From an uncultured Eubacterium sp. (GTDB lineage Bacteria; Bacillota; Clostridia; Lachnospirales; Lachnospiraceae): a stretch of 63,493 bases of DNA. The notes under the pieces were generated by a model. That model was given only the letters and a program-made list of their open reading frames with translations, searched no databases and was not told the origin of the DNA. Of the stretch, positions 52,682-62,597 are shown one piece after another (position 1 is the first letter of the stretch; each line of letters begins with the position of its first letter). The DNA is taken from positions 1-63,493 of the forward strand of contig CAKRGF010000012.1 of assembly GCA_934322085.1 (NCBI GenBank), in the 5' to 3' direction. Position numbers and translations under genes: made by a program.

Positions 52682-55600
52682 ATGAAACAGCTTTTTAACA
52701 ACGACTGGTTTTTCCACAGAGAACCACTGGAAACGACCATCGATACATTCTTTAATGCAAAGGACTGGGAGCCGGTTGACATCCCGCATGACTGGATGAT
52801 TTACGACAGCAAAGATTTGTACGCTCAGGGAGTCAGCTGCTACAAAAAAACTTTCACTGTACCTGCACTTGGTTTAGACCGTCTGTCCATACTGTTTGAA
52901 GGCGTATACATGGATAATGAAATCTATCTGAATGGAGAGAAAATTTTCACATGGCCTTACGGCTACTCCCAATTTGAAATTGATTTGACTTCCTATGTCA
53001 AAGAAGGTGAGAATACCATCTGGGTAAAAAACACCTATGAACTTCCAAACAGCCGCTGGTATCCGGGCTCCGGCATTTACCGAAACGTCTGGCTTGTAAG
53101 ACGTCCTGCCGTTCATTTCACAACAGACGGCGGTTATCTGTCAGCAAAAAAAGAAGGGGATGCTTTCATTCTGTATGCCGACTACGAGATTCAAAACGAT
53201 ACCAATTCCGCCTGCGAGGTTACTCTTTGCCACACAGTACTTGCACCGGATGGTAAAGTGGCCGGTACAAGCAAAGAAACTCTTACCATTCCTTGCGGCC
53301 TTACCGTAAACAAACAGACAATGACTTTTGAAGCCCCACTTCTTTGGGATATTGAGTCACCGAATTTGTACACCGTACATAGTGAAATTATAAAAGACGA
53401 AACTGCCTTTGATTCCAGTGATGAACGATTTGGTTTCCGGACAATTGCCTTTGACCCGGATAAAGGTTTCTTTTTGAATGGCAGAAATGTAAAAATCAAC
53501 GGTTCCTGTGAACATCATACGCTCGGTGCACTCGGTGCTGCCATAAACCGCGAGGCTGTCAGACGCCAGCTTACAATTATGCAGAAAATGGGTGTTAATG
53601 CCATCCGCAGTGCACATAATATGCCGGCACCGGAACTAATGGAATTATGCGATGAAATGGGTCTTCTTTTGTACACGGAAAGTTTTGATATGTGGGAGCA
53701 CTGCAAGACCGATTATGACTACGGAAATTATTTTAAGGACTGGTGGAAAACTGATTTGACAAGCTGGGTACGTCAGGACAGAAATCATCCATCTGTCTTT
53801 ATCTGGGGCATCGGAAACGAAATCCATGACATCAATTTCGACCGCGGATTAGAAGTAACAAAAATGTTACGGGACGCTGTCAAAGAACTTGACTACTACG
53901 GTAATGCTGTTATTGGCATGGGTTCTAATATCATGGGCGGCGAAGGAGCTCAGAAATGTGCTGCTGAAGTCGATTTAGTCGGCTACAATTATATGGAGCA
54001 TCTGTATGATGAACACCACGAAAAATATCCGGACTGGTGCATTTTCGGAAGTGAAACTTCTTCCACTCTGCAAAGCCGTGGTATTTACCATTTTCCACTG
54101 ACAAACCGTTTATTAACTTACGATGACGGACAATGCTCTTCCCTTGGCAACTGTACCACAAACTGGGGAGCTAAAAATACAGATGTCGTTGTATCTGCCC
54201 ACCGCGACCGTGATTACTGTTTCGGTCAGTTTATCTGGAGCGGTTTTGATTATATCGGCGAGCCGACACCATATTTTACGAAAAATTCGTATTTCGGTCA
54301 GGTTGACACCGCCGGTTTTCCAAAAGACAGCTACTATCATTACATGGCAGAATGGACGAATTACAAGACAAATCCTATGATTCATCTCCTGCCTTACTGG
54401 GATTTTAATATCGGCCAGAAAATTGATGTCCGTGCCTTTTCCAATGCGCCAAAAGTCGAATTATTCTTTAACGGTAAATCCCTTGGTGCACAAACCATCG
54501 ACCACAAAAAAGGCACTCACTTAGCCTGCGACTGGCAGATTGCCTATGAGCCGGGTGAGCTAAAAGCAGTTGCTTACGATGAAAACGACACGGTAATTGC
54601 AGAAGCTGTACAAAAATCTTTTGGCGATGCCAAAAAAATCGTATGTAAGCCGGATAAAGAACAGCTTTTGGCAAATGGCGAAGACCTTTTATTTGTCGAG
54701 ATTAACACTCTCGATGAAAACGATACCTTTGTTGCAAACAGCCGCAGCCGTGTTCAGATTCACGTCAGTGGTGCCGGACGCTTAATCGGTCTTGACAATG
54801 GTGACAGTACCGACTTTGATTTCTACAAAGGAACGAGCCGCCGCTTATTCAGCGGTCGTCTTCTGGCAATTATCGCTGCCAAAGACACACCGGGAACCAT
54901 TGATATCGAAGTCACTTCCAAAGGACTTACTGCTTCCACCCTTTCGATTCCTGCTATTTCTGCTGATGTCCGTGATGGCATTTCCTGCTTCATGGAAAAT
55001 AAAGAATCCGCAGAAGATTTAACCGATGAAATTCCGGTTCGCAAAATTGAATTAACAAACCACGGCACCAATCATTTCGATGAAAATGTGACAGAAACTA
55101 CTGTTACCGCAAAAATTCTTCCTGCGGATGCAACCTATCAGGAAATTGAATTTAAGGCAGTTACACTTGATGGTGTTGAAAGCAATAGTGTAAAAATCGA
55201 AACAAACGGAACTGAGGCAACCATCCACGCATTGGGCGATGGTGAATTCCGCCTGTGCTGCAGCTGTAAAAACGGACGCGATGTGATGGAAGTAATGTCT
55301 GAGCTGGAATTTTGTGTGACAGACCTTGGCGAAGCAACTTTAAATCCATATAAAATGGTAAACGGCATTGACTATAAGGACTGCACAAACGAAGCTAAAT
55401 TAAGTTTTCAGGGCGGTGTCTATATCACCGCTGAGGAGCGCACACGCTTCCTCTTTGAAAATGTGGACTTTGGCGAATATGGCTCGGATGAGATTCACAT
55501 TCCGATTTTCTCGTTTGAAGATGAGCTGCCAATTGAAATCTGGCTTGGCGACTCTGAAAAAGACGGCAAATGCCTTGTCAAAGACAAGTATCAGGCAAAG

Positions 55601-56101
55601 AGCTGGTATAACCACTATCAGGAAAATGTTTACACTCTGCCGGAGCGAATCCGTGGTGTACAAAGCATTTCCATCGTCGTATACCCAAGCATCAAACTTT
55701 CCTTACAGGGCTTTTACTGCAAGACATTGAGCAAAGCCTATGGAAAAGTATACGCCATCGAAAACAATACGATTTCCGGTGATATGTTTACCGTTGAAAA
55801 AAAACAAATTACCGACATTGGAAATAATGTTACACTCGAATTTGAGCATATGGATTTTGGCGAAGAAGGCCCATCAAAAATTACAATCTGCGGTCATTCA
55901 CCAATTCCTGTGAACACAATTCACATCCGCTTCTTCGCAGAAGATGGCAGAGAAATCAACCATATGGCGGAATTTACGCAGAGTGATGATTACAAAGAAG
56001 TCACTTTCCCAATTAGTGACTTTACCGGATACGGAAAAGTAAACTTTATCTTTATGCCGGGTAGTAAATTTGACTTTGACTGGTTTAAGTTTGAGGCATA
56101 G
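52682..56101 (+). CDS. GH2-family glycosidase (beta-galactosidase-like) with C-terminal accessory domains
   Basis: The 1139-residue enzyme has a GH2 sugar-binding N-terminal domain (NDWFFHREPLET, WYPGSGIYRNVWL), an immunoglobulin-like domain and a TIM barrel with acid/base Glu in IWGIGNEIHD (near 380) and nucleophile Glu in FGSETSS (near 456). A DUF4982-type domain (MAEWTNYKTNPMIHLLPYWDF) and two further beta-sandwich, CBM-like domains (about 870-1139) follow. No signal peptide. It probably cleaves a beta-galactoside or related glycan in the cytosol. AGGAGG precedes the ATG. Confidence 0.93.
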   Translation: MKQLFNNDWFFHREPLETTIDTFFNAKDWEPVDIPHDWMIYDSKDLYAQGVSCYKKTFTVPALGLDRLSILFEGVYMDNEIYLNGEKIFTWPYGYSQFEIDLTSYVKEGENTIWVKNTYELPNSRWYPGSGIYRNVWLVRRPAVHFTTDGGYLSAKKEGDAFILYADYEIQNDTNSACEVTLCHTVLAPDGKVAGTSKETLTIPCGLTVNKQTMTFEAPLLWDIESPNLYTVHSEIIKDETAFDSSDERFGFRTIAFDPDKGFFLNGRNVKINGSCEHHTLGALGAAINREAVRRQLTIMQKMGVNAIRSAHNMPAPELMELCDEMGLLLYTESFDMWEHCKTDYDYGNYFKDWWKTDLTSWVRQDRNHPSVFIWGIGNEIHDINFDRGLEVTKMLRDAVKELDYYGNAVIGMGSNIMGGEGAQKCAAEVDLVGYNYMEHLYDEHHEKYPDWCIFGSETSSTLQSRGIYHFPLTNRLLTYDDGQCSSLGNCTTNWGAKNTDVVVSAHRDRDYCFGQFIWSGFDYIGEPTPYFTKNSYFGQVDTAGFPKDSYYHYMAEWTNYKTNPMIHLLPYWDFNIGQKIDVRAFSNAPKVELFFNGKSLGAQTIDHKKGTHLACDWQIAYEPGELKAVAYDENDTVIAEAVQKSFGDAKKIVCKPDKEQLLANGEDLLFVEINTLDENDTFVANSRSRVQIHVSGAGRLIGLDNGDSTDFDFYKGTSRRLFSGRLLAIIAAKDTPGTIDIEVTSKGLTASTLSIPAISADVRDGISCFMENKESAEDLTDEIPVRKIELTNHGTNHFDENVTETTVTAKILPADATYQEIEFKAVTLDGVESNSVKIETNGTEATIHALGDGEFRLCCSCKNGRDVMEVMSELEFCVTDLGEATLNPYKMVNGIDYKDCTNEAKLSFQGGVYITAEERTRFLFENVDFGEYGSDEIHIPIFSFEDELPIEIWLGDSEKDGKCLVKDKYQAKSWYNHYQENVYTLPERIRGVQSISIVVYPSIKLSLQGFYCKTLSKAYGKVYAIENNTISGDMFTVEKKQITDIGNNVTLEFEHMDFGEEGPSKITICGHSPIPVNTIHIRFFAEDGREINHMAEFTQSDDYKEVTFPISDFTGYGKVNFIFMPGSKFDFDWFKFEA

Positions 56102-56108
56102 AAAGTAG

Positions 56109-56182
56109 AAAAAAGAAGTTCATTCGTGAGAGACGAGATAACGCTTCTGCGTTATAGTCTCTCGCGAATGAACTTCTTTTTT
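56109..56182. terminator. Large bidirectional terminator between GH2 and mgtE
   Basis: A 20-bp stem (56115-56134 with 56157-56176, one G-T pair) carries an inner 7-bp stem (56138-56144 with 56149-56155). A and T runs flank it. The stop codon of mgtE lies inside the right flank. It serves both convergent genes. The arm GAAGTTCAT also occurs in the terminator at 11383. Confidence 0.9.
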
Positions 56183-57569
56183 AACCCATAATTGGAATCA
56201 AGAACAGCCATGCCAATCCATAATACGTGACCACAGCCACCAAATCATTTACCGTAGTAATCAAAGGACCGGATGCAACTGCCGGGTCAATTTTAATCTT
56301 TGCAAAAAATAGCGGCACTAATGTTCCTACCAGACTTGAAATTACCATTGCTAAAAGCAGCGACACGCCAACACATCCGGACACCAAAAATGCCGTCGGA
56401 AGGGCATAGCCTTTTAAGCCTAAAATATACAGTCCCAAAAAGACAAATGCCAGTCCTCCCAAAAGCAACCCATTGCAGAAGCCAACTTTCATTTCTTTCA
56501 GCACAAGCCGAAGTTTTGCTTTTGCATTCAACTCATCATCCATCAGCACACGAATCGTTACCGCCAGTGACTGTGTGCCGACATTTCCCGCCATATCTAA
56601 AATAAGTGACTGGAAACAAATCACAATCGGAATTACTGCCACTACGGCTTCAAACGAGCCAACCACAGTTGACACGCCCATCCCCAGAAGAAGCAGAATG
56701 ATTAACCATGGCAGTCTCTTTTTCATACTTTCCTTTGTTGTCTCACGCAAATCTTCCTCTGCCGTCAAACCGGCTAACTTCGCATAGTCCTCACCCATCT
56801 CATCATCAACCGCCTCAATGACATCCTGAGCCGTCAAAATACCGATAATTTCTTTTTTATCATTTAATACCGGAAGCGAATCCTCGGCATAATCCTTGAT
56901 TTTTTCAATGCAGTCGGATATCTTTTCGCAGTCTAACAAATACGGATACGAATAACTAATGAGGTCATCCAAATCATCATTTTCTCTGGCAATAATTAAA
57001 TCCTTTAAATCAATTGCACCGCTGAACTTATTATTCTCATCCACAACATAAAGCGTTGAAATATTGTCGTTTTCACCTGCCTGTACAATCAGTTCACGCA
57101 TAGCCTGGCGAATATTCAATGTCTTTTTAATACAGATATAATTGGTCGTCATAAGACTACCAATTTCCTCTTCATCATACGAATGAATCAACTGAATATC
57201 TGCCTTAACATCCTCGTGCAGAATCGGACGCAGTTTTTCCTTTACACTCTCATCAATTTCCTCCAGCAAATCAACTGCGTCATCGGAATCCATTTCATTG
57301 ATAACTGCCGCCAGTTTATCAATCCCGATTTCCTCAATATAGTCTTCCGGTTCCTCAATAAAAGTAAAAATTTCAGATACCCATTCAGGCTCTAATATAT
57401 TATATAAATGGATTCTTTCTTCTTTTGTCAGTGCTTCTAAACTTCTTGCAATATCATTATCATGGTAGTCATGTAATTTCTCAATAATTTCTTCATCCGG
57501 CAGACCACTTCTTATAATCGATACAATTTCATCGGTAAACTGTGGTTCTTTTAAGATTTCTTTTTCCAT
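56181..57569 (-). CDS. mgtE: Magnesium transporter MgtE
   Basis: The 462-residue protein has an N-terminal helical regulatory domain (about 5-125), paired CBS domains (130-255), and a plug helix plus five membrane helices (270-462), with GNVGTQSLAVTIR typical of MgtE. It mediates magnesium entry and is gated by cytosolic Mg2+ through the acidic N domain. The second ATG (57569) has correct spacing to GGAGG and is used as the start. Confidence 0.96.
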   Translation of the reverse strand: MEKEILKEPQFTDEIVSIIRSGLPDEEIIEKLHDYHDNDIARSLEALTKEERIHLYNILEPEWVSEIFTFIEEPEDYIEEIGIDKLAAVINEMDSDDAVDLLEEIDESVKEKLRPILHEDVKADIQLIHSYDEEEIGSLMTTNYICIKKTLNIRQAMRELIVQAGENDNISTLYVVDENNKFSGAIDLKDLIIARENDDLDDLISYSYPYLLDCEKISDCIEKIKDYAEDSLPVLNDKKEIIGILTAQDVIEAVDDEMGEDYAKLAGLTAEEDLRETTKESMKKRLPWLIILLLLGMGVSTVVGSFEAVVAVIPIVICFQSLILDMAGNVGTQSLAVTIRVLMDDELNAKAKLRLVLKEMKVGFCNGLLLGGLAFVFLGLYILGLKGYALPTAFLVSGCVGVSLLLAMVISSLVGTLVPLFFAKIKIDPAVASGPLITTVNDLVAVVTYYGLAWLFLIPIMG

Positions 57570-57606
57570 ACTCATTCCTCCGTTCAGGTATAATGCAAAT
57601 CAATCC

Positions 57607-58902
57607 TCACACCAAAACATGCTCCACAAAAACCTCATGAATCTCATTTTCCCCATACCCTTTTTCTGCTGCCTCGGATGCTAAAACGCCAATCTTTACA
57701 TAACGTTCGTTGTGTCCAATTAGATACTCTTTTCCATCATAGGAAACGACTTCTTCAAACAGTACTTTCTCCTGTTTTGAAAGAAAGGCATCCGCATAAG
57801 TTTTCTGATATTCCTTCGTGTCCTGAATCAGTAAATCACTTCTGTGTTTCTTCACCTGTGAGTCAACCTGATCTGTCATCGCCGCAGCTCTTGTTCCTCT
57901 GCGCGGCGAATAAGGGAAAATGTGCAAATCTGAAAAAGTAATTTCCTTCAGAAATTTTCTCGTAATCAAAAATTCTTCCTCAGTTTCTCCTGGAAATCCC
58001 GTTATGACATCCGTGGTAATCGCCGGATAATCAAAATATTTTCGCAGAATTTCCACTTTTTCCTTATACTCTGCACTTGTATAATGCCGGTTCATCCGCT
58101 TTAATACCGTATCGCATCCACTCTGCAGGGATAAGTGGAAATGCGGGCACACTTTTTTTATTGCCGAAAGTTCTTTTGCAAAAGATTCCGTAATAATTCT
58201 GGGTTCGAGTGAGCCAAGCCGGATTCTCTCAATACCCTCGATTTCTGCCACCTTTGAAATCACAGCTAAAAGCGGTTTACCTTCAAGGGAGACAAAATTT
58301 AATGCGTCCGAAAAATCCACCCCATAAGAAGACAGATGAATCCCGGTAAGAACAACCTCTTTATAGCCCTGCTTTGCCAACGATTCTACATGAGAAATAA
58401 CCTCATCTTCAGGCATGCTGACTAACTTGCCTTTGCCTCTGACATAAGGAATCATACAATAAGTACAGAACTGGTTGCATCCATCCTGAATTTTCAGATA
58501 CGCTCTTGTTCTCTCATGCTCTACATAGCGGCTTCCCATCGTCTGTGTTTCTTTCGGTGTCAAATGAAATTGTTCCACAAAACGCTCTGCCATATGCTCT
58601 TTTTCCCGGTTTGAGAAAAAGGCATCAACAGCCGAATCCTCTTCAAGTTTTGCCTCGCCGCTCTCAACATAGCAGCCAACTGCCACTACTAAACTATCCG
58701 GATTTTTCTTTTTCGCGCGGTGTAACATCTGCCTGGATTTCCGGTCAGCCATATTCGTCACCGTACACGTATTTACAATATAAACATCCGCTTTTTCCTG
58801 AAAATCTACTACATCAAAGCCAAGAGACTGAAACTGTTCCATCATTTGTTCCGTCTCATAAAAATTTACTTTACAGCCAAGTGTCAAAAAAGCAACTTTC
58901 AT
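57607..58902 (-). CDS. mtaB: tRNA t6A37 methylthiotransferase MtaB (radical SAM)
   Basis: The 431-residue MiaB-family enzyme has the N-terminal UPF0004 cysteines (LGCKVN, NTCTVT, GCYVES), the radical-SAM motif CNQFCTYC and a C-terminal TRAM-like domain. It adds a methylthio group to N6-threonylcarbamoyladenosine at tRNA position 37. The start at 58902 (MKVAFLTLGCKVN) follows AAGGAAAAG. Position in the genome near rsmE, iscS and thiI fits RNA modification. Confidence 0.94.
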   Translation of the reverse strand: MKVAFLTLGCKVNFYETEQMMEQFQSLGFDVVDFQEKADVYIVNTCTVTNMADRKSRQMLHRAKKKNPDSLVVAVGCYVESGEAKLEEDSAVDAFFSNREKEHMAERFVEQFHLTPKETQTMGSRYVEHERTRAYLKIQDGCNQFCTYCMIPYVRGKGKLVSMPEDEVISHVESLAKQGYKEVVLTGIHLSSYGVDFSDALNFVSLEGKPLLAVISKVAEIEGIERIRLGSLEPRIITESFAKELSAIKKVCPHFHLSLQSGCDTVLKRMNRHYTSAEYKEKVEILRKYFDYPAITTDVITGFPGETEEEFLITRKFLKEITFSDLHIFPYSPRRGTRAAAMTDQVDSQVKKHRSDLLIQDTKEYQKTYADAFLSKQEKVLFEEVVSYDGKEYLIGHNERYVKIGVLASEAAEKGYGENEIHEVFVEHVLV

Positions 58903-58976
58903 TTTATTCTTTTCCTTCCATAGCATTTTGCACAAAAAACAATATTTTTTTGAAAAGACCTCGTTTATTTTTTATA

Positions 58977-59005
58977 TTGACATACTTCGTTAATCATACT
59001 AATAT
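58977..59005 (+). promoter_or_regulatory. Promoter of the HPr-like gene
   Basis: TTGACA (58977-58982), 17 bases and TAATAT (59000-59005) lie about 50 bases upstream of the start. Confidence 0.65.
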
Positions 59006-59057
59006 AATACGTGAAGAGAGGAAAATCTCTTAACACAAAATAAGGAGGTAATATAGT

Positions 59058-59291
59058 ATGAAAACAGTTAAAATTTCTTTAAACTCAATCGACAAAGTAA
59101 AAGCTTTTGTCAACGAAGTAACAAAGTACGATGCAGAGTTTGACTTAGTATCCGGAAGATACGTTATCGATGCAAAATCCATCATGGGTATTTTCAGCTT
59201 GGATTTGTCAAAACCAATCGACCTCAATATTCACAGCGAGAACAACATTGATGAAATTCTTGCTAAACTTGACGAGTTCATCGTTAAATAA
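59058..59291 (+). CDS. HPr-like protein without the active-site histidine
   Basis: The 77-residue protein aligns with HPr through its C-terminal two-thirds, with SIMGIFSLDLSKPIDL holding the regulatory Ser. The N-terminal His loop (HxRPA) is absent; the sequence there is SIDKVKAFVNEV. It can therefore not pass phosphate from PEP to sugars. By analogy with Crh of Bacillus it could serve a regulatory role after Ser phosphorylation. AAGGAGG and a promoter precede it, and a terminator follows, so it is a single-gene unit. Confidence 0.83.
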   Translation: MKTVKISLNSIDKVKAFVNEVTKYDAEFDLVSGRYVIDAKSIMGIFSLDLSKPIDLNIHSENNIDEILAKLDEFIVK

Positions 59292-59322
59292 AAAATATAA
59301 TATTGGGTTTGTTACTTAGCAT

Positions 59323-59351
59323 GGGGCGGCATGATGGCCGCTTCTTTTTTT
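59323..59351 (+). terminator. Terminator of the HPr-like gene
   Basis: GCGGC-ATGATG-GCCGC (59326-59341) is followed by a T-rich stretch, 32 bases after the stop. An outer GGGGCGG/CCGCCCC pairing could extend it. Confidence 0.8.
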
Positions 59352-59382
59352 GTCTCAAAACGACGCACCGCCCCACAAAATT

Positions 59383-60570
59383 TTATTCTGGTTTCACACA
59401 GATTACTTCACGTTCTTCAATCGCTTTCTTTACCATTTCATCAATTTTTTCCGCTAAGTTTTTCTCAGACTCTTCCATTTTTGCAATGTCCGGTTTTGTC
59501 ACCGGGTGCTTTGCCACAAAAATCGTACAGCAGTCTTCAAACGGCTGAATCGACGTCTCAAAAGTATCAATCTTTTCCGCAATCTCAATAATTTCATTTT
59601 TATCAAAAGCAATCACAGGACGGAACACAGGCATATTACATACCGCATCCGTTGCCGCTAAACTCTGCATTGTCTGACTCGCCACCTGCCCAACACTTTC
59701 GCCGGTAATCAGCGATAAGCAGTGACGTTCTCTCGCAATTTTTTCTGCAATCCGCATCATGTATCTGCGCATAATAATTGTCAATTCATCGTGCGGACAT
59801 TTATCATAAATATACAACTGAATATCTGTAAAATTCACAATATGGAGGTTGATATTACCGGCATACTCGGAAACAAGACGCGCTAAATCTACAACCTTTT
59901 GTTTTGCACGCTCACTTGTGTATGGCGGTGCATGAAAATAAACTGCCTCAATTTTCACGCCACGTTTTGCCATCATATAGCCGGCAACCGGGCTGTCAAT
60001 ACCACCGGACAAAAGTAACATTGAACGGTCGCTTGTACCAACTGGCATACCGCCAGGTCCCTTGATACTTGTCACGTAAACATAAGCACGTTTGCGAATT
60101 TCAATATACACTTTGATTTCCGGATGATGCACATCAACCGATGCATTTGGCATATTTTCAATAATATACTCACCTGCCTGCATGCAGATATCCGGGCTTT
60201 TCATCTCATACTTTTTATCGCTTCGTTTGGCAAACACTTTGAAGGTAAATGGGCGGTCACCCAGTTCCTCTTTCATATGAGCCACCAGTTCCTCACACAC
60301 ATGAGAAAATGTTTTGTCCTCCACAAGAACAACCGGACAGATATGAGCAATGCCAAAAACATGGCTCAAACCTTCCATCACTTCTTCCTTGTCAAAATCA
60401 TCCGAAAGAGCCTCCACGTAAACACGTCCCTGCTCCTTCTCTACCATAAATTCACCCGCACAGCGGTCCAAACGCTCGCGCACACGGCGAACCAATGCAT
60501 TTTCAAATACATAACGGTTTTTTCCTTTAATTCCGATTTCTGCATATTTAATCAAAAAAGCTCGTACCAT
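59383..60570 (-). CDS. thiI: tRNA 4-thiouridine synthase/thiamine thiazole sulfur protein ThiI
   Basis: The 395-residue protein has an N-terminal ferredoxin-like/THUMP region (residues 1-165) and a PP-loop ATPase domain with LLSGGIDSPVAGYMMAKRG. The rhodanese domain of the E. coli enzyme is absent, as usual in Firmicutes. Sulfur is likely passed directly from the cysteine desulfurase encoded upstream, 12 bases away. Confidence 0.95.
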   Translation of the reverse strand: MVRAFLIKYAEIGIKGKNRYVFENALVRRVRERLDRCAGEFMVEKEQGRVYVEALSDDFDKEEVMEGLSHVFGIAHICPVVLVEDKTFSHVCEELVAHMKEELGDRPFTFKVFAKRSDKKYEMKSPDICMQAGEYIIENMPNASVDVHHPEIKVYIEIRKRAYVYVTSIKGPGGMPVGTSDRSMLLLSGGIDSPVAGYMMAKRGVKIEAVYFHAPPYTSERAKQKVVDLARLVSEYAGNINLHIVNFTDIQLYIYDKCPHDELTIIMRRYMMRIAEKIARERHCLSLITGESVGQVASQTMQSLAATDAVCNMPVFRPVIAFDKNEIIEIAEKIDTFETSIQPFEDCCTIFVAKHPVTKPDIAKMEESEKNLAEKIDEMVKKAIEEREVICVKPE

Positions 60571-60582
60571 TTTTCTCTCCTT

Positions 60583-61746
60583 CTATCGTCTTGTATACCG
60601 TGCTAACACCGGCACCAATTGTTTTAATTCCGTAATCGTCTGTTTTAACTGCTCAATCTGTGTCTCTACGGAAAAACTAAACCGCAGCGTACAGTCAAGC
60701 CGCTCATTTGCAACGCCAATCGCTTTCAGCGTCCCACTGATTCCCGGATGATTCGAGGAACAGGCGGACCCGGAAGAAACATAAATTTCTTTTTCCTCAA
60801 GTGCATGCAAAAGCACCTCGCTTCGGACACCGTCAAAACTCACACTCACAATATGAGGTGCCGTCTCTTCTACCGCAGAAGCATCACAGGCATTTACAAC
60901 AGCCCCATCAACTTCTCCAATATGGGAAACAAAATACTGTTTCAATTCATACAAGTGCTTTCTGTTTTCCTCCAGATTTGCATACATTTTTTCTGCAGCC
61001 AGAGAAAGCCCGGCAATTCCCGGTACATTTTCCGTTCCGGAGCGCATCCCCTGCTGCTGCCCGCCGCCATGAATATAGGGATGAATTTTAACCTTATCTC
61101 CAACATATAAAAATCCGGTTCCTTTCGGTCCATGAATTTTATGACCGCTGACACTCAGCAAATCAATTCCCATTCGTTTTGGATAAATATTCATTTTCCC
61201 ATATGCCTGAATCGCATCTACATGGAAAATAATATCCTTGTTAAATGCTTTTACAATTTTAGAAAATTTCTCGACATCCAAAATCGCACCAACTTCGTTA
61301 TTCACAAGCATCGTAGAGACTAAAATCGTATCCTCACGCAATGCATTCTCAAGCGTTTCCTTACTCACATGCCCCATTGAATCCACGGGAAGGTAAGTGA
61401 CTTCATAACCCATTTTTTCTAAATATAACAGCGGCTCATAAACAGCCGCATGCTCAAAACAGGTTGTGATAATGTGCTTGCCTGCACGGGCATTTGCAAG
61501 TGCTGAACCAATCAGCGCCATGTTATTACTCTCCGTACCGCCGCTTGTAAAAACAATGTTTTTCGCCGCACACTTTAACGTTTTGGCAATCTGTTCTCTC
61601 GCCTGTCTCACATAACGCTCTGCGATAACACCTTTCATGTGAAGGGATGACGGATTTCCGAAATCCTCGTACATCACCCGCATCACCAAGTCGCAGACCT
61701 CCGGAAATGGTCTCGTCGTCGCCGCATTATCCAAATAACATTCCAT
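60583..61746 (-). CDS. iscS: Cysteine desulfurase (IscS/NifS class)
   Basis: The 387-residue PLP enzyme has SVSGHKIHGPKG with the PLP Lys (near 205), the active-site loop SSGSACSSNHPG with the catalytic Cys, and an N-terminal YLDNAATTRP. It takes sulfur from cysteine for tRNA thiolation, and adjacency with thiI points to that use (NifZ-like). Its ATG directly follows the rsmE stop with no spacer. Confidence 0.95.
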   Translation of the reverse strand: MECYLDNAATTRPFPEVCDLVMRVMYEDFGNPSSLHMKGVIAERYVRQAREQIAKTLKCAAKNIVFTSGGTESNNMALIGSALANARAGKHIITTCFEHAAVYEPLLYLEKMGYEVTYLPVDSMGHVSKETLENALREDTILVSTMLVNNEVGAILDVEKFSKIVKAFNKDIIFHVDAIQAYGKMNIYPKRMGIDLLSVSGHKIHGPKGTGFLYVGDKVKIHPYIHGGGQQQGMRSGTENVPGIAGLSLAAEKMYANLEENRKHLYELKQYFVSHIGEVDGAVVNACDASAVEETAPHIVSVSFDGVRSEVLLHALEEKEIYVSSGSACSSNHPGISGTLKAIGVANERLDCTLRFSFSVETQIEQLKQTITELKQLVPVLARYTRR

Positions 61747-62508
61747 TTATTCTTCCTCATTTCTTCCTTCGATTAAAAACATAAGAATCGACAACACTGC
61801 TAACCCTGCCGTTTCCGTCCGCAAAATTCGCTTACCAAGGGAAATCGGTTTAATCCCTTGTGCCACTGCCGCGTCCACTTCCCCGCGTTCAAAACCGCCT
61901 TCCGGTCCGATAAAAATGCCAATCCGGCCGCCTCTTTTTATTTGAGAGGCCTCCGTAAAGGAAAGAACTGACTCTTTCATGCCCTCGCACAATTCGTAAG
62001 GAATCATCACATAATCCATTTCATCTGCCATAGCAAGTGCCTCCGAGAAGCTTTTCACCGCCATTACTTCCGGTAAAACTCCTCTGCCGCTTTGCTTTGC
62101 AGCCGATTCAGCAATGGTACGCCATCTTATCACTTTCTTTTCTTCTTTTTTCGCATCCAATTTTACCACGCATCGTTTTGTCTTCACCGGCACAATGGAT
62201 GCTGCTCCCAATTCCACCGCTTTTTGAATCACAAGTTCCATTTTATCTTTTTTCGGCAGTGCCTGAAACAATGTGATTTCCACCGGAAGTTCCGAAACCG
62301 CCGGTTTCTCATCCTGAATTAAAAGTCTTATCTCACTGTCGGAAACCGCCAGAATCTCGCACTCATAATCCACACCTTTTCCACAGGAAACCATTACCTT
62401 TTCCCCTTTTGTCATCCTGAGAACATTGCGGATATGATTCACATCATCCCCATGTATCACAATTTCATTTTCCGTGCGGTTTTCCTCCGGTACAAAAAAA
62501 CGGTGCAT
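61747..62508 (-). CDS. rsmE: 16S rRNA (uracil1498-N3)-methyltransferase
   Basis: The 253-residue SPOUT-fold methyltransferase has an N-terminal PUA-like segment (MHRFFVPE, HGDDVNHIRNVLRMTKGE) and the knotted SAM site with IGIFIGPEGGFERGE and ILRTETAGLAVL. It methylates U1498 in the decoding region of 16S rRNA. The start at 62508 has GGAAG upstream. First gene of rsmE-iscS-thiI. Confidence 0.95.
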   Translation of the reverse strand: MHRFFVPEENRTENEIVIHGDDVNHIRNVLRMTKGEKVMVSCGKGVDYECEILAVSDSEIRLLIQDEKPAVSELPVEITLFQALPKKDKMELVIQKAVELGAASIVPVKTKRCVVKLDAKKEEKKVIRWRTIAESAAKQSGRGVLPEVMAVKSFSEALAMADEMDYVMIPYELCEGMKESVLSFTEASQIKRGGRIGIFIGPEGGFERGEVDAAVAQGIKPISLGKRILRTETAGLAVLSILMFLIEGRNEEE

Positions 62509-62537
62509 CCTTCTCTTCCTTTCCTTCAACATACGAA

Positions 62538-62569
62538 CGGCACAAACAGCGTCCTTCCTGTCTGTGCCG
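62538..62569 (-). promoter_or_regulatory. Stable hairpin upstream of rsmE
   Basis: CGGCACAGACAG and CTGTTTGTGCCG pair on the minus strand over 12 bases with one G-T pair (62538-62549 with 62558-62569), 30 bases before the rsmE start. There is no T run after it, so it is more likely a leader structure than a terminator. Confidence 0.5.
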
Positions 62570-62597
62570 CACGGTTGTATTCTTTTATTCTTTTTCG

